Below the pieces are notes generated by a model, which was given only the letters and a program-made list of their open reading frames with translations, did not search any database and had not been told where the DNA came from. Of a stretch of 64,000 nucleotides of DNA, positions 30,019-40,270 are shown one piece after another (the first letter of the stretch is position 1; every line of letters begins with the position of its first letter). The stretch spans positions 27,528,001-27,592,000 of the forward strand of contig JBANAY010000003.1 of the NCBI GenBank assembly GCA_037952775.1, written 5' to 3'. A program made the position numbers and the translations under genes. Source of the stretch: Clonostachys chloroleuca (lineage: Eukaryota > Ascomycota > Sordariomycetes > Hypocreales > Bionectriaceae).

Positions 30019-31290
30019 TCATGGACTAATAATAGCCCGTCTCTTTAATACAGCAGAGTTCGCATTCAAGCAAGACCAATTATGCGCATCGAGGCAAGCT
30101 TGACGACTGAGCAGAACTGCTGCACTCGTTCGCTCCCTGACTTCGGCCTCATAGTCTTCTATAGCCTCCTTCAGCCCTTTGCCGTTCTTGTGCACCTCTT
30201 TCAGTGCCTCCCCTAGCATATACGCGTCAAGAATACCATGGTTGGCAGCCTCCCCTCGGTACATGGTCATGGCATGGCCGGCATCCCCTGCCAGCGTCAC
30301 CTTGCCACCGTGATTATCCCAGTCGAGGCACGGCCAGTCCTGCAGGACAATCTCGAGCGTTTCTGAGCCGTCTGGGATGGCATGCACGGCGTCACGGAGT
30401 ATGGGGTGAAACTCTTCTGCCCGCCGCTTCATCTCGGCCAGCCTCCACTCGCTGGACGGCTTCACCTCGTCATCGGGCGTCCTGACGGGCCAGGAGATGT
30501 TAATCTGGAGGCGGTACCGTTCCTCGTCGGTACCTTTGGTATTGTTGACCTCTGGCGACTCCAGCAGGCTGACCCAGAGGAAGTTGCCGCTGACCGGGTG
30601 ACACCCCTGGAAGAGTAACGGGTCAATGTCCCTCAGCGGCTTGACTTTGGCTGGCGTGAAGTCGGCGGCTGAGCCGACGAACCTCACGGGCAGCCGGTTG
30701 TTCCTGTAGGTGTCGGGAGCGACGAACCGTCTGGTCCGCGAGTTGTTCCCTTCAGCGCCCACAATCGTGGCACCCTCTGCTCTTGTGCCGTCGGTAAACA
30801 CCGCGACCACGCCGTCCTCTGATTCTTCTATGGAATCTAGACGCTTGTTCCAGTGCACCCGATCGGCCACTTCTTTGAGCAGAACGTGTCTCAGCTTTTC
30901 CCGGTTGACGCGCCGCCGCTCGTTGGGCGGGATTCGGAACTTTGGCTCAAGCGTCTCGAGATTGATAAAGACGAAATTGCCGGTGTCGACTCGGCCGGTG
31001 TCGGGGTCTACTTGGACAGAGTCGATGCCTCTCAGAGTCTCGGGTGAAACCATCTTTCTCAGAAAGGGCAGGACCCAGTGCAGAGTGATGGCCCAGCCTT
31101 GGCCGCGAACGGAGATGTGCTCATCGCGTTCGTAAATTTCGAAAGGGATACCTGCCTTGGAATAGTCAGCCTCAGTGTGATGAAAGACGGTGTAATTTAA
31201 GTCAATAAAAGTCCTCGTTACCTTGTTAAGACTGTTGGCAAGTGATAGGCCGACCACTCCAGCACCAATGATGAGAACAGGCTTGGTCAT
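30019..31290 (-). CDS. FAD-dependent monooxygenase (aromatic hydroxylase type), two exons
   Basis: ATG at 31290. MTKPVLIIGAGVVGLSLANS holds the GxGxxG FAD motif. The segment from 31221 to 31156 reads as 22 extra codons but has intron ends (GTAACG...GCTGACTATTCCAAG). Removing it joins LANSLNK to AGIPFEIYERD, the normal family spacing, giving 401 residues. VTLAGDAGHAMTMYRGEAAN is the GD motif that contacts FAD ribose, with MYRGEAANHGILDA after it. The family hydroxylates or epoxidises small aromatic or polyketide substrates using NAD(P)H and O2. It shares a 627-base divergent promoter with the alpha/beta hydrolase and is the left edge of the presumed cluster. The substrate is unknown. Confidence 0.88.
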   Translation of the reverse strand: MTKPVLIIGAGVVGLSLANSLNKVTRTFIDLNYTVFHHTEADYSKAGIPFEIYERDEHISVRGQGWAITLHWVLPFLRKMVSPETLRGIDSVQVDPDTGRVDTGNFVFINLETLEPKFRIPPNERRRVNREKLRHVLLKEVADRVHWNKRLDSIEESEDGVVAVFTDGTRAEGATIVGAEGNNSRTRRFVAPDTYRNNRLPVRFVGSAADFTPAKVKPLRDIDPLLFQGCHPVSGNFLWVSLLESPEVNNTKGTDEERYRLQINISWPVRTPDDEVKPSSEWRLAEMKRRAEEFHPILRDAVHAIPDGSETLEIVLQDWPCLDWDNHGGKVTLAGDAGHAMTMYRGEAANHGILDAYMLGEALKEVHKNGKGLKEAIEDYEAEVRERTSAAVLLSRQACLDAHNWSCLNANSAVLKRRAIISP

Positions 31291-31917
31291 CTTGCACCAG
31301 CTGCTTCGGCTCTCGAGAAGAGTTGATGGTGAGTTGACAACATACGCCGCTGGCCCGACTTATGCAAATACGATGCAACGGTGAATCGGTCGCTGATGCA
31401 CCCGGATCAACATAGACAGGCAATGCTTGATACTTGGACTTTGATCACATGCTGGGGAGAGAATAACAATCCACGCCAGTCTGAAGCGTGAAGCCCTCAC
31501 GGAGAGGTAGAAAGATACGACGGACGGCACAAGGACACACAACACTAAGATGATGCGTCATATGCAGCCGTCGGATCGGGCGGGCCTGGGGAATAGATCC
31601 GCTGCGATTAAGCCAATGAGGTAAAGACAGTAAAGACACTGGCGGCTTCACGAATCAGCGACGGGCGTTCCATTGCGACGGGACAATCTCCACTAATGGC
31701 TGGCCGTAGATGGTCGGATGGAGACCCGCGAACTTACTCCTCACATGTGCGCTGCCGTCCATCATGGCAAGCTCTGTGTTCCACGCGGTCGTCGGCATAA
31801 CCTGACTTGATGCCTTTGCATATTTCTTGCTTGCCAATCCAGCGCAAATTCCAGCTACCCATCATTAAAGCCCATCTATCTATTCAATTGACGGAGCAAT
31901 CAATCAATTGAAACACC
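31291..31917. promoter_or_regulatory. Divergent promoter between monooxygenase and hydrolase genes
   Basis: Six hundred and twenty-seven bases separate the two divergent starts (31290 minus, 31918 plus), so shared control is likely. No gene lies inside. I did not find a clear palindromic regulator site. Confidence 0.5.
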
Positions 31918-32964
31918 ATGGCTGCCGATTCCAGGCACGAGGCTCTCCAGCCTATCCACCCCTCGATGGCCGGCAAGCTAGACCCTGTCTTCGAGAAGCT
32001 CTACAACGACAACGTGGCCAACACGCCGCTGCGACCGATTGACCTCGACGTCCTGCGCTCAAAGTACTCGGTCCTCTACTCGTACGGCACGGGACCAGCC
32101 CCAGACGTAGCCAAGATCACGGACGCAAAGATCACAACCGACGAGAGCATCACGCTCGACATCCGAGTCTACCAGCCCGAGGGGTCCGGGCCCTGGCCTG
32201 TCCACATTGACTACCACGGTGGAGGCTGGGGCCTGGGCGACCTTGACACCGAGAGCCACATCTGCAAGCACATTTGCAAAAAGGCGGGCGTGGTGGTCAT
32301 CGACGTGGCCTACCGCCTCGTGCCCGAGAACGCCTTCCCCTGCGGCGTGACGGACAGCTTCGCGGCCCTCAAGTACGTCTACGAGAAGGGCGCTGACGAG
32401 TTCAACATTCTCCCGCGGAAAATCTCGGTCGGCGGCGTCTCGGCGGGTGGGTTCATCAGCCTGGCCATCGGACATATGGCCCGCGACGCAGGCATCCCGC
32501 TCAAGCTCATCGCTGTGGGGACGCCGGTCATTGACGACCTGAGCCAGTACGCCGCCGCCGCCGACTCGCCCTTCCCCTCCATGCAGGAGAACGAGCATGC
32601 CCCGACGCTCAACTGGGGGCGCCTCGCCTGGTTCGACAAGCTCAAGTGGAGCTCCGTGGGCGGCACGCCCGAGAAGATTGCCGCGGAACGTGCCAAGCTG
32701 CCCGCCTTTTACGCCAACCTGTTCAAAGCGGAGAGATTTGAAAACCTCCCCAAGACGGTCATCTACACGGCGGGCACGGATCCTCTGCGGGACGAGGGCG
32801 AGGCGTATGGAAGGAAGCTCATTGAGAATGGCAACGAGGTGACGTTGAAGCGGTTCCCGGGCGTGCCTCATCCGTTTATGCACATGGACAAGGACCTATG
32901 GCAAGCGAGCGAGTTTATTGATTGTACGGCGAGGGAGATTCGGTTGGCGCTTCATGATGGGTGA
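31918..32964 (+). CDS. Alpha/beta hydrolase, HSL/arylacetamide-deacetylase-type esterase
   Basis: ATG at 31918 (AACACCATGG context) gives 348 residues without introns. YHGGGWGLGDLD (residues 99-110) is the HGGG oxyanion-hole motif of the hormone-sensitive lipase family. VGGVSAGGF holds the nucleophile Ser175 in GxSxG, AGTDPLRDEG holds the likely Asp288, and GVPHPF holds His318. These complete the triad. No signal peptide is present, so it is cytosolic. Such enzymes cleave short-chain or aromatic esters and lactones. It sits between two FAD monooxygenases and a regulator, so a role in opening an ester or lactone intermediate is a reasonable inference. Coding GC is high and long antisense frames are by-products of that. 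Confidence 0.92.
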   Translation: MAADSRHEALQPIHPSMAGKLDPVFEKLYNDNVANTPLRPIDLDVLRSKYSVLYSYGTGPAPDVAKITDAKITTDESITLDIRVYQPEGSGPWPVHIDYHGGGWGLGDLDTESHICKHICKKAGVVVIDVAYRLVPENAFPCGVTDSFAALKYVYEKGADEFNILPRKISVGGVSAGGFISLAIGHMARDAGIPLKLIAVGTPVIDDLSQYAAAADSPFPSMQENEHAPTLNWGRLAWFDKLKWSSVGGTPEKIAAERAKLPAFYANLFKAERFENLPKTVIYTAGTDPLRDEGEAYGRKLIENGNEVTLKRFPGVPHPFMHMDKDLWQASEFIDCTAREIRLALHDG

Positions 32965-33428
32965 TAGACGATGACCGAGACTTGCAAATTACTACGAATG
33001 CCTACCTAGCTATGTATATAATCATAAGAAAAGCAAGGGCTTGGTGAACTACATTTAACTCAGTCATTAGTAGGATGTCTACACCACATCGATGTAATTC
33101 TACACCACGTATGTTATTATCTGAGTATATCTATAACATCGACGAAGTGACCCCATATAGGCCATTAGTTACGCGACTGCTACTACGTAAACTAGCTTAT
33201 CTAAAAGACCGGCTTGACCTGAGCGGCTTGGGTCGGTAGAGATAAAAGATCGCCACTAGGCCTATCTCGAATATGTCAGCAGATGTTGATAACTAGGGCG
33301 TTACTGGGAATGCGGAGAGCCCCAGTCTAAAGAGTCTCCCAGTCCCCAACCCTTCCCCCTCCTAGGTCACTGGCACGTATTAAAGCGAACCACGCCTCAA
33401 TTCCCCAACTGTAGGAAAGAGGAGCAAC
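32965..33428. other. Intergenic between hydrolase and regulator
   Basis: AT-rich first half and GC-richer second half; likely terminator of the hydrolase and promoter of the regulator. No gene recognised. Confidence 0.4.
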
Positions 33429-35207
33429 ATGGGGCCATGTCTTCGGTGCGCCGAGATCAAGCAGGCCTGCGATGGCGGCATGCCGTGCGGGAGGTGTCTC
33501 CGGCTCAGCTTGCCCTGCTTCCCAAAGGGCCAGCCCAAGTCTCAGTACGGGGCCGCCCCAGTGCAGCAGCGGCCCAAGGCGCGCATACGAAGGGTGCAGA
33601 CAGGCTGCATGACCTGCAAGCAACGGAAGAAGAAGTGCGACGAGGGCAAGCCGCGGTGCGGGAACTGCTCGAGGCTGTGCCTAGGCTGCGTCTGGCCTAC
33701 CAGTTCCGCCGCGAGGGGCCTGAGAAACGGCCAATGTCCGCGGGCTACGTCGGAGCTAGGGATGACAAGCACCTGGCTGGACGATCCCGTGGATCCTACC
33801 GACATATCCCAGTATTTCGGGTTGAGCGAGGAGCCTGTCCTGCCAGCGGTGACTGATGGCAGTGGGCTGACCTTCAACCTAGACCACGATCTCCCTATTC
33901 ACGACGAGGCGTGCTGGGACTTTACACCTCCCAGTCCCCTATGCATGGACGTGGCTTCCCATTCTCCGCCGCCCTCGGCAAGCCCGTCGGGGAGCTTCGC
34001 CTCGGGCTCGCTGAGCATGTACGTTCCAAGCGTGGTTCCGGACCTCAGCTCGGCCGACGACAAGGTGCTCCTCAACCACTACTCAAACATCGTCGCCTCG
34101 GTACTGTGCCGGCACTCGGACGCCAAGTCGAACCCGTACCTTACCTACATTCTACCCATGGCCCTCTCCAGCGACTTGGTCATGAAGTGCGTCCTCTCCC
34201 TTAGCGCCAAGCACTGGCACACTCTCCAACCGCGCCTGAGCAACCAGGGGCTCTACCTCCAGAGCCAGGCCATACAGTCACTGGGCTACCTGTTGTCACA
34301 TATTGAGACCGCTTCGGCCAGCGTCGCGCTAGCGTCCTGCCTTTTGCTCTGCATGACCGAGTTGTTTGACGGGGCATCGCCGAGGTGGAAGCTTCACCTC
34401 ACGGGTGCCAAGCGCATTCTAGTAACAATGAAGTCTCAGTTTGGGCACAAGCCCACAGAGGAGTACATGTTCCTCATCCGCCTATCCCGGTTCCTCGATA
34501 GTGCCACCACCACAACGACGTGCATGGCGCCCCTTATGGACGGCGAGGGGAAGGAAGAGGTGGCCGTCTTGGATCGGTCAACTGCAGCTCCAGATGACGA
34601 GGACATGGCCGTGTACGGCATACCAAAGGCGCTGTTCCACCAAGTCGACCGAGTCAACAAGCTGGCCGAGAAGCGCAAGACGCGCGTCGACCTGCTCTCC
34701 GAGTCGGCCTTCCTCGCCGAGGTCATGACGGTCGAGGAGCGGCTCGACCACTGGAGCTACGAGCACGGTGGCCTATCGAGGGCCGTCTCCCGACTCTCCC
34801 CCGCCAACGACGACACGCTGCACGCGACCAAGGCCTTTGAATGGGCCCTCCGGCTCCGCCTGCACCAGATCTCGGAGGGGTACGCCCTCGACCACCCCAA
34901 GGTGTCCCGGAGCGTCGAGGCCATCCTCGAGGCGGTCCAGAAGATTCGGTACGGCAGCCCGCTGGAGGGATGTCTGCTCTTCCCGCTCGTCATGGTAGGC
35001 GGGGCGTGCAGCCACCTCGAGCACAGGGTCATCGTCCAGGACAGGCTCATGGTCATGGAGCGCACGTATGGGTTTGGCTACATATATCGTGCCCGGGAGC
35101 TGGTGGAGCGGGTATGGGCCAGAAGAGATCAGCTGGATGGGTCTGAGGCCATGGTCAACTGGGCGAGGATCAGGTTCGAGGAGATGGGTGGGTTGGCTGT
35201 GTTTTAG
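33429..35207 (+). CDS. Transcription factor with two tandem Zn2Cys6 clusters
   Basis: ATG at 33429 gives 592 residues without introns. Residues 4-30 form a complete C-x2-C-x6-C-x5-C-x2-C-x6-C cluster (C4, C7, C14, C20, C23, C30). Residues 60-87 form a second one (C60, C63, C70, C77, C80, C87), with the basic loop CKQRKKKCDEGKPRC expected for DNA contact. Almost all fungal Zn2Cys6 proteins have a single cluster. The first cluster is poor in basic residues and may serve another purpose. The rest matches a fungal-specific regulator helical domain (LLNHYSNIVASVLCRH, MALSSDLVMKCVLSLSAKH). Its position between the hydrolase and the second monooxygenase suggests that it controls this cluster. Confidence 0.9.
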   Translation: MGPCLRCAEIKQACDGGMPCGRCLRLSLPCFPKGQPKSQYGAAPVQQRPKARIRRVQTGCMTCKQRKKKCDEGKPRCGNCSRLCLGCVWPTSSAARGLRNGQCPRATSELGMTSTWLDDPVDPTDISQYFGLSEEPVLPAVTDGSGLTFNLDHDLPIHDEACWDFTPPSPLCMDVASHSPPPSASPSGSFASGSLSMYVPSVVPDLSSADDKVLLNHYSNIVASVLCRHSDAKSNPYLTYILPMALSSDLVMKCVLSLSAKHWHTLQPRLSNQGLYLQSQAIQSLGYLLSHIETASASVALASCLLLCMTELFDGASPRWKLHLTGAKRILVTMKSQFGHKPTEEYMFLIRLSRFLDSATTTTTCMAPLMDGEGKEEVAVLDRSTAAPDDEDMAVYGIPKALFHQVDRVNKLAEKRKTRVDLLSESAFLAEVMTVEERLDHWSYEHGGLSRAVSRLSPANDDTLHATKAFEWALRLRLHQISEGYALDHPKVSRSVEAILEAVQKIRYGSPLEGCLLFPLVMVGGACSHLEHRVIVQDRLMVMERTYGFGYIYRARELVERVWARRDQLDGSEAMVNWARIRFEEMGGLAVF

Positions 35208-35615
35208 TTGGTCCTGTTCTTTGAGATCGGGTGGTGTTGAAATGGCACAGGTATAGCTTTTGCTAGCGATAAATATGCTCTACATACACGAAGTGTTCGG
35301 ACCTTGATATCGTGTCTTTCTTCAAGTATCACCTCCTTCATAGTTTCTTAATATAAAGCTATTTGATATTAACTTCAAAACATTTGAGGTGCAATCGATA
35401 AGAAGGATTCTAAGATTTTAAAAAAAGAGGTATTTATATTTAGGACTATTGTATGAAATTTAATACGATTATTATTTATTCATATTATAAGTAATAATAT
35501 TAAAAATCATAATAATGATAGCTTATCCTTATTGAATATGAAAGGAAGTAACTCTATGATAATTTAATTTAATTGGAATTATGAGAATTTCAAACAGTAA
35601 GATAAGAGTCCATAC
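35208..35615. other. AT-rich convergent intergenic region
   Basis: Very AT-rich (35400-35560 is mostly A/T), lying between the converging 3' ends of the regulator and the second monooxygenase. Composition contrasts sharply with the GC-rich genes on both sides. No gene recognised. Confidence 0.55.
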
Positions 35616-36872
35616 TCAGGTTCTTTTACTTGACAGCTCAAACTTGCTCACCAACTCTGCAACATGCGCGTGCATGTCATAGCCACAGACCTCTTCAATC
35701 GTCAGCTTACCAGGTCTGTCTGACTCCGAAGACCACCCGATCCGCTCGCTGAGGTTCTCGCGCGCAAGCTTGCTCACCTCCTGCAGCCTCGTAGCCCGCG
35801 GCCTCCGCTCCAACTCATACAGTTTCAAACGATCCTCGACGCTGAAATTGCTATACTTTTCAGAAAACACTATTCCTATCGCACCGGCATCCTCAATGGC
35901 CATGCATGCCCCCTGACTCTGGTCGGGCATCATGGGGTGGGCGGCGTCGCCGAGGAGGGCACAACGACCCTTGGCCCAGTAGGGGTAGGGCTTGTGGTTG
36001 TACAGCCGCCACATTTTGATGTCCTCGGCGTTGAGGAAGAGGGTCCTCATCCTCTCGTCGAGGTCGGGGAATGTCGCGGCGAGGTTCTCCCCAGTGGTTG
36101 AGATGTTCCAGCCATCTTCCGTCACGTCGTTTTTGTGGGCAGGGTAGAAGCAGTAGCAGGAGACGACGTTGTTGTCGCTGCACGCCGACATGACAATCTT
36201 TTCGATGCCGTAGCCGCCCCAGAACTCGATGGCGTTGTTCTCCAGGAACTCGTCGAGCCCCAGCTCGCGCAGCTTGTCCGCCGAGATGATGCACCGGTAG
36301 CAGCACGAAGTGCTGGGGACAAAGTCGGCCGTCACGCCCAGCTGCTCCCGCATAACGCTGCGGATGCCGTCAGCGCAGATGACTACGTCGTGCGTCGCCT
36401 CGCTGCCATTTTCAAACGTGACCCGGCCGGCCTCGGCGTCCAGGCCGACGGCCTTGTGCCACGTCCTGAGCACGGCGGGCTGGCCCTTGCCCTTGTCGCT
36501 CAGGGCCACCTCTTTGAGGTGCCTGTGCAGGTCGATGCGGTGAAAATTGTTGTAGTCAGTGCCAAAGCGTTCACGGTAGTCCCCGAGTGAGTACGTGCCC
36601 TCCACCTCACCCGTCTCCCAGTCGTGGCGGATGAGGTTCTTCAGTATCACAGGCTTGGCGGAGGGTATGTCAATCTCCCACTCCTCGAGGAAGCGCGAGC
36701 CGTTCGAGGCCACGGAGAGGGAGGCGCCGACTTCGCCGCCAAAGTCGTACCGCTCGTAGAGCGTCACGCTGTGGCCGGCGCGGCGGAGGGAGATGGCTGC
36801 GGAGAGACCGCCCAGCCCAGAGCCGAGGATGGCAATGGAAAGGGGGTTGGAGGAGAGGACAGCGCTGGGCAT
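35616..36872 (-). CDS. FAD-dependent monooxygenase, salicylate-hydroxylase-like
   Basis: The first ATG in frame that precedes the FAD motif is at 36872 (MPSAVLSSNPLSIAILGSGL), giving 418 residues. The frame stays open further upstream but without ATG. AILGSGLGGLSAAISLRRAG is the dinucleotide motif, DVVICADGIRSVMR matches the DG motif, and CALLGDAAHPMMPDQSQGAC is the GD motif with the typical P-x-G-x-x-G-like turn. These features match the salicylate 1-hydroxylase and related group that decarboxylates or hydroxylates phenolic acids, but FAD monooxygenases of secondary metabolism look alike. The gene is divergent from the MFS transporter, a pairing often seen for uptake and first attack of aromatic acids. 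Confidence 0.88.
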   Translation of the reverse strand: MPSAVLSSNPLSIAILGSGLGGLSAAISLRRAGHSVTLYERYDFGGEVGASLSVASNGSRFLEEWEIDIPSAKPVILKNLIRHDWETGEVEGTYSLGDYRERFGTDYNNFHRIDLHRHLKEVALSDKGKGQPAVLRTWHKAVGLDAEAGRVTFENGSEATHDVVICADGIRSVMREQLGVTADFVPSTSCCYRCIISADKLRELGLDEFLENNAIEFWGGYGIEKIVMSACSDNNVVSCYCFYPAHKNDVTEDGWNISTTGENLAATFPDLDERMRTLFLNAEDIKMWRLYNHKPYPYWAKGRCALLGDAAHPMMPDQSQGACMAIEDAGAIGIVFSEKYSNFSVEDRLKLYELERRPRATRLQEVSKLARENLSERIGWSSESDRPGKLTIEEVCGYDMHAHVAELVSKFELSSKRT

Positions 36873-37731
36873 GATGTTTGGCAACAGGTCGGTCGAGTGC
36901 ACCAATTGCTCCAGATGGTATTGGTCGTCAGTGGCCAAGAAGTAGAGATAGACTGTGGTTGAGTCTCAGCAATTAGGAAGCCAGGTTGCCCCTTTGAACA
37001 TAGAGCAGGTGATTGGCACTCCTTTGTAAACGTAGTTGAGATCTGATTTCAAGTAGGCATTTTAATCATTCCATGCATTGTCTTTCTACTCGACCTAGCA
37101 GCAATCGCCTGATTCCGACCTCACCTGTCTTCTCCCAGTCGGCCAGCCATCTCCCCGCGGTTCCAGCGTCAGATGGCAATCACGCTCTCAGTCTCCAAGC
37201 GACGGTATCCCGGCGGCTTCGCCAACCAGGATCCATCTCCCTTGTTCATTCCGATCCGACGGCTGCATTAGCGCCGTCGCAACTGTGGCCAACCAGCTCT
37301 GAGGAAACATGGGGACGATGCGTTGGGTCTAGTCTTATCAAAACAGGGTCTAGGTCTAGTCTCATGACTAGCAACAAGTCAAAGGCTGGATGGCCAAAGG
37401 CCTCCGTCGTATACCTCACTCTCACAAACAACAGCCCTCTCCCTCGGTTGGCCTATCTCACCACTGCCGACTCTTGACTTGCAGGTAATAGTACGAGCGT
37501 CCGATAGTGCAACCAAGATTGTCCATGGCGGTGTATGACCTCCATCTTATATATATTAGCAGTTGCTTCGAAACTCTATCCCTTCTTCAGAACAAGCGCA
37601 ACTATCCTCTTTCCTAAAGATCCTTGTTGAAGCCTCAGAAACCGACCGACGTATATGTTTTGAGTGAGATTTTATATATCAAGACTATGGTTGATCTGAC
37701 GCTAATATACTAGAGGTTGACAGTTACGAAG
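36873..37731. promoter_or_regulatory. Divergent promoter between monooxygenase and MFS transporter
   Basis: Eight hundred and fifty-nine bases separate divergent starts at 36872 and 37732. TATATATTAG near 37550 and TTTATATATC near 37672 are TATA-like on the plus strand. Short open frames here are not convincing genes. Co-regulation of the two genes is likely. Confidence 0.45.
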
Positions 37732-39198
37732 ATGGAGAAAAAGTCACCAAATGGAGTGGCATCATGCCGCTCATCTGTAGCAGCCGGGGAGGATGTGACC
37801 TTGAGCGTCAATCTAGCTCCAATCACCCGCAAGGTCGACTGGCACATCGTTCCTCTCATGCTCGTCTGCTACTTCCTCCAGTTCCTCGACAAGGTCCTGA
37901 TCAACTATGCCAACATCATGGGCCTTTCGACATCCATCGGGATGAAGGGAAACGACTTTTCTTGGATGGCAACCGCCTTTTTCATAGGATACGCTGTTGC
38001 CGAGTTTCCCCAGGGATTCCTGATCCAGAAATTCTCCGTCACAAAGGTTCTCGGGGCCAACGTCATCCTCTGGGGCATCACCCTGTGCTGTACTGCAGCC
38101 GCACAGAATTTCGCCGGCGCTACAGCCGTCAGAACCCTACTGGGCATGTTTGAGGCAGTCATCACACCCGCCTTGATCATGATAACCGCCCAGTGGTACA
38201 CCAAGAAGCAGGCAACGCCTCGGACTGGCATCTGGTACTGCGGCCTCGGGGTGGGCCAGATGGTCGGGGGCTTGATCTCCTTTGCGGCCCAGCACGGCAG
38301 CGTGACCAGTCATTTCGAGGGATGGAGGATCATGTTTGTGTGTGTCGGCGCCTTCAACCTCCTTGTCGGTCTGGTCGTCTTCTTCTGGATGCCTTCCAGT
38401 ATCCAAGATGCCAAGTTCCTCGACGCCGAGGAGAAGGTGATCCTGTGGAATGCCCTGTCAGAGGACCAAGGAGGCAACGGCAAAAAGGTGTTTAGCAAAA
38501 AGGGAGCCATTGACGCGCTCAGGGACGCGCAGGTTTGGCTCCTCTTCCTGAACACGGTCCTCATCGTCATCCCCTCCGGCATCATCACAACCTTCTCCGC
38601 GACCCTAATCCGCGGATTTGGTTATAACCCAAAGCAGTCGGCGCTGCTCAACATTCCGTCGGGCGTGGTTTCCATCTTCGCCACCCTGCTGGGCACGTTT
38701 GCCATTCTGTACAGGTTCCCTCGCTGGCTGGCTCTCTGTGCGCTGATGGCGCCGACGCTCCTCGGCGCCGGCCTCATGTCATTCTACTCGTCCAGCCAGG
38801 CAGGCTCTCTTGCAGGCATCTATCTCATCAACTTTGATGTCGCCCCTCTGGCCCTGGTGTACGCCCTCGTCGGTGCCAACACCCAAGGCTACACCAAAAA
38901 GGTCGTCACCAACATCATCGTTGCCATTGGATTCTCGATTGCCAACATCATCGGCCCGCAGACCTTCCAGGCCAAGGATGCCCCGGCCTATATTCCTGCC
39001 AAGATCACCGTGTTTGCCGTCTGTGGCGGCTCAGTGGTGACGACCATTGCTCTCAGGGCTCTATATGGCATCCGAAACAAGAGGACAGAGGCTGCGCGAG
39101 AGGCGCGACTTGACGCCGCCCCAGGGGATGGTACTAACGCAGTGGCTGAGGAGGACTTGACGGATCGTACAAATCCCGTGTTCCACTATGTGTATTAA
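37732..39198 (+). CDS. MFS transporter, anion:cation symporter (Dal5/allantoate permease-like) family
   Basis: ATG at 37732 gives 488 residues without introns. After a hydrophilic N-terminus come twelve hydrophobic segments. DWHIVPLMLVCYFLQFLDKV opens segment 1, and the sequence YANIMGLSTSIGMKGNDFSW with AVAEFPQGFLIQKF is characteristic of the ACS family (allantoate, nicotinate, pantothenate and tartrate carriers). The central loop is at DAEEKVILWNALSEDQGG. Members carry organic anions by proton symport at the plasma membrane. Next to a salicylate-hydroxylase-like enzyme, uptake of an aromatic or other organic acid is a reasonable inference. The C-terminus NPVFHYVY is typical of the family. 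Confidence 0.92.
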   Translation: MEKKSPNGVASCRSSVAAGEDVTLSVNLAPITRKVDWHIVPLMLVCYFLQFLDKVLINYANIMGLSTSIGMKGNDFSWMATAFFIGYAVAEFPQGFLIQKFSVTKVLGANVILWGITLCCTAAAQNFAGATAVRTLLGMFEAVITPALIMITAQWYTKKQATPRTGIWYCGLGVGQMVGGLISFAAQHGSVTSHFEGWRIMFVCVGAFNLLVGLVVFFWMPSSIQDAKFLDAEEKVILWNALSEDQGGNGKKVFSKKGAIDALRDAQVWLLFLNTVLIVIPSGIITTFSATLIRGFGYNPKQSALLNIPSGVVSIFATLLGTFAILYRFPRWLALCALMAPTLLGAGLMSFYSSSQAGSLAGIYLINFDVAPLALVYALVGANTQGYTKKVVTNIIVAIGFSIANIIGPQTFQAKDAPAYIPAKITVFAVCGGSVVTTIALRALYGIRNKRTEAAREARLDAAPGDGTNAVAEEDLTDRTNPVFHYVY

Positions 39199-40270
39199 TT
39201 GCGCGGTTAGAACTAGCCATAGGCAGGCCTTTGGTCCTCGAGGCCAACCTAGCTATTCGTATAACTTCTCTCCTCCGACAGTTTCACTTGTCTAACTTAT
39301 CATTGTTCATTTAAATGCTAAATTTTGAACTCTCTCGCAATGATATCTTTACTGCCACATATGAAAGAGTCCAGCGTATGGTAAAGGTAAAATAAAGACA
39401 CCACGCCCGGCATCTCAGCATAGCACCTAGATTAATGTATTTCTCAATTTTTATCACATATAATTGATCGACAGACCTTGTCCTTGGTTTTTGCTCAAAA
39501 TCTACTAAGAAAAGATGCGTTTACAGTGGCAAATAAGAGGTAGTATTAAAACAGGGTGGGTAGGTATCGCTAACTCATGATGTCTACTAAACTTATCTTT
39601 GAAGATGGAACTTACATCTCAAGAGGCTACTTTCAATCTTTTCACTCATCGTATATTTCACTACAAGAGCACATGTTTCCATCTCACTATGTTTGACTCT
39701 ACTTATTAAGTTAAGAAAGATGAAGAAGAGGCCATTCTAAGGGTAGGTTCGGCTCCTAGTCACAAGCTAAGCGAAGCCCTCAAAAAGCAGATGTAATTAA
39801 GCTCGCCTAAACTAGACCAACGCATTCATTCTGCCCTAATCCTTGTATGGCAATCACCGTCCAACTGATAAACATACTAAGCCTACGCCTAAGCTTGCTA
39901 AGCTACCTACCGTCGGAAACGCTTGTCTTTGCGACGGCTCCCCACAACTCATGTTGACTAGCATCAGTAGCTTATCCCTTGGCCCAGAGAGCCTTGAGAA
40001 CTTCGCTGTCAGAGTAGACATTGTTGTATTAGAGCGTCTAGGGTGTGGAATGGCGGCGGGGCATAGCTATTATTGATCACGATGCGTGCTAGAGGACAGA
40101 TTGGACAGAACTGATAGCCGCCTCCGAGTTACATGTAGCCAGAATCATAACACTGCCACCTCAATTTGTGTTTGCGCGTGACTTCCATGGTACTAAGTGT
40201 CTTCAAAAGCCGAATCCTATCAAGCTTCTACCAGCTCCAACCTGCACCACCTCTCCAGCCCGTAGCAAAA
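39199..40270. other. Intergenic, nothing recognised
   Basis: About 1.1 kb of mixed composition, AT-rich in the middle. An in-frame ATG at 40187 would extend the reductase by 28 residues; the rest holds no gene I recognise. Confidence 0.4.

Noticed and set aside
32059..32883. 274-codon minus-strand frame
   Set aside because: Antisense shadow of the alpha/beta hydrolase in GC-rich coding sequence; no motif, no start context.
36135..36962. Plus-strand frames of 112-151 codons
   Set aside because: Antisense shadows of the salicylate-hydroxylase-like gene.
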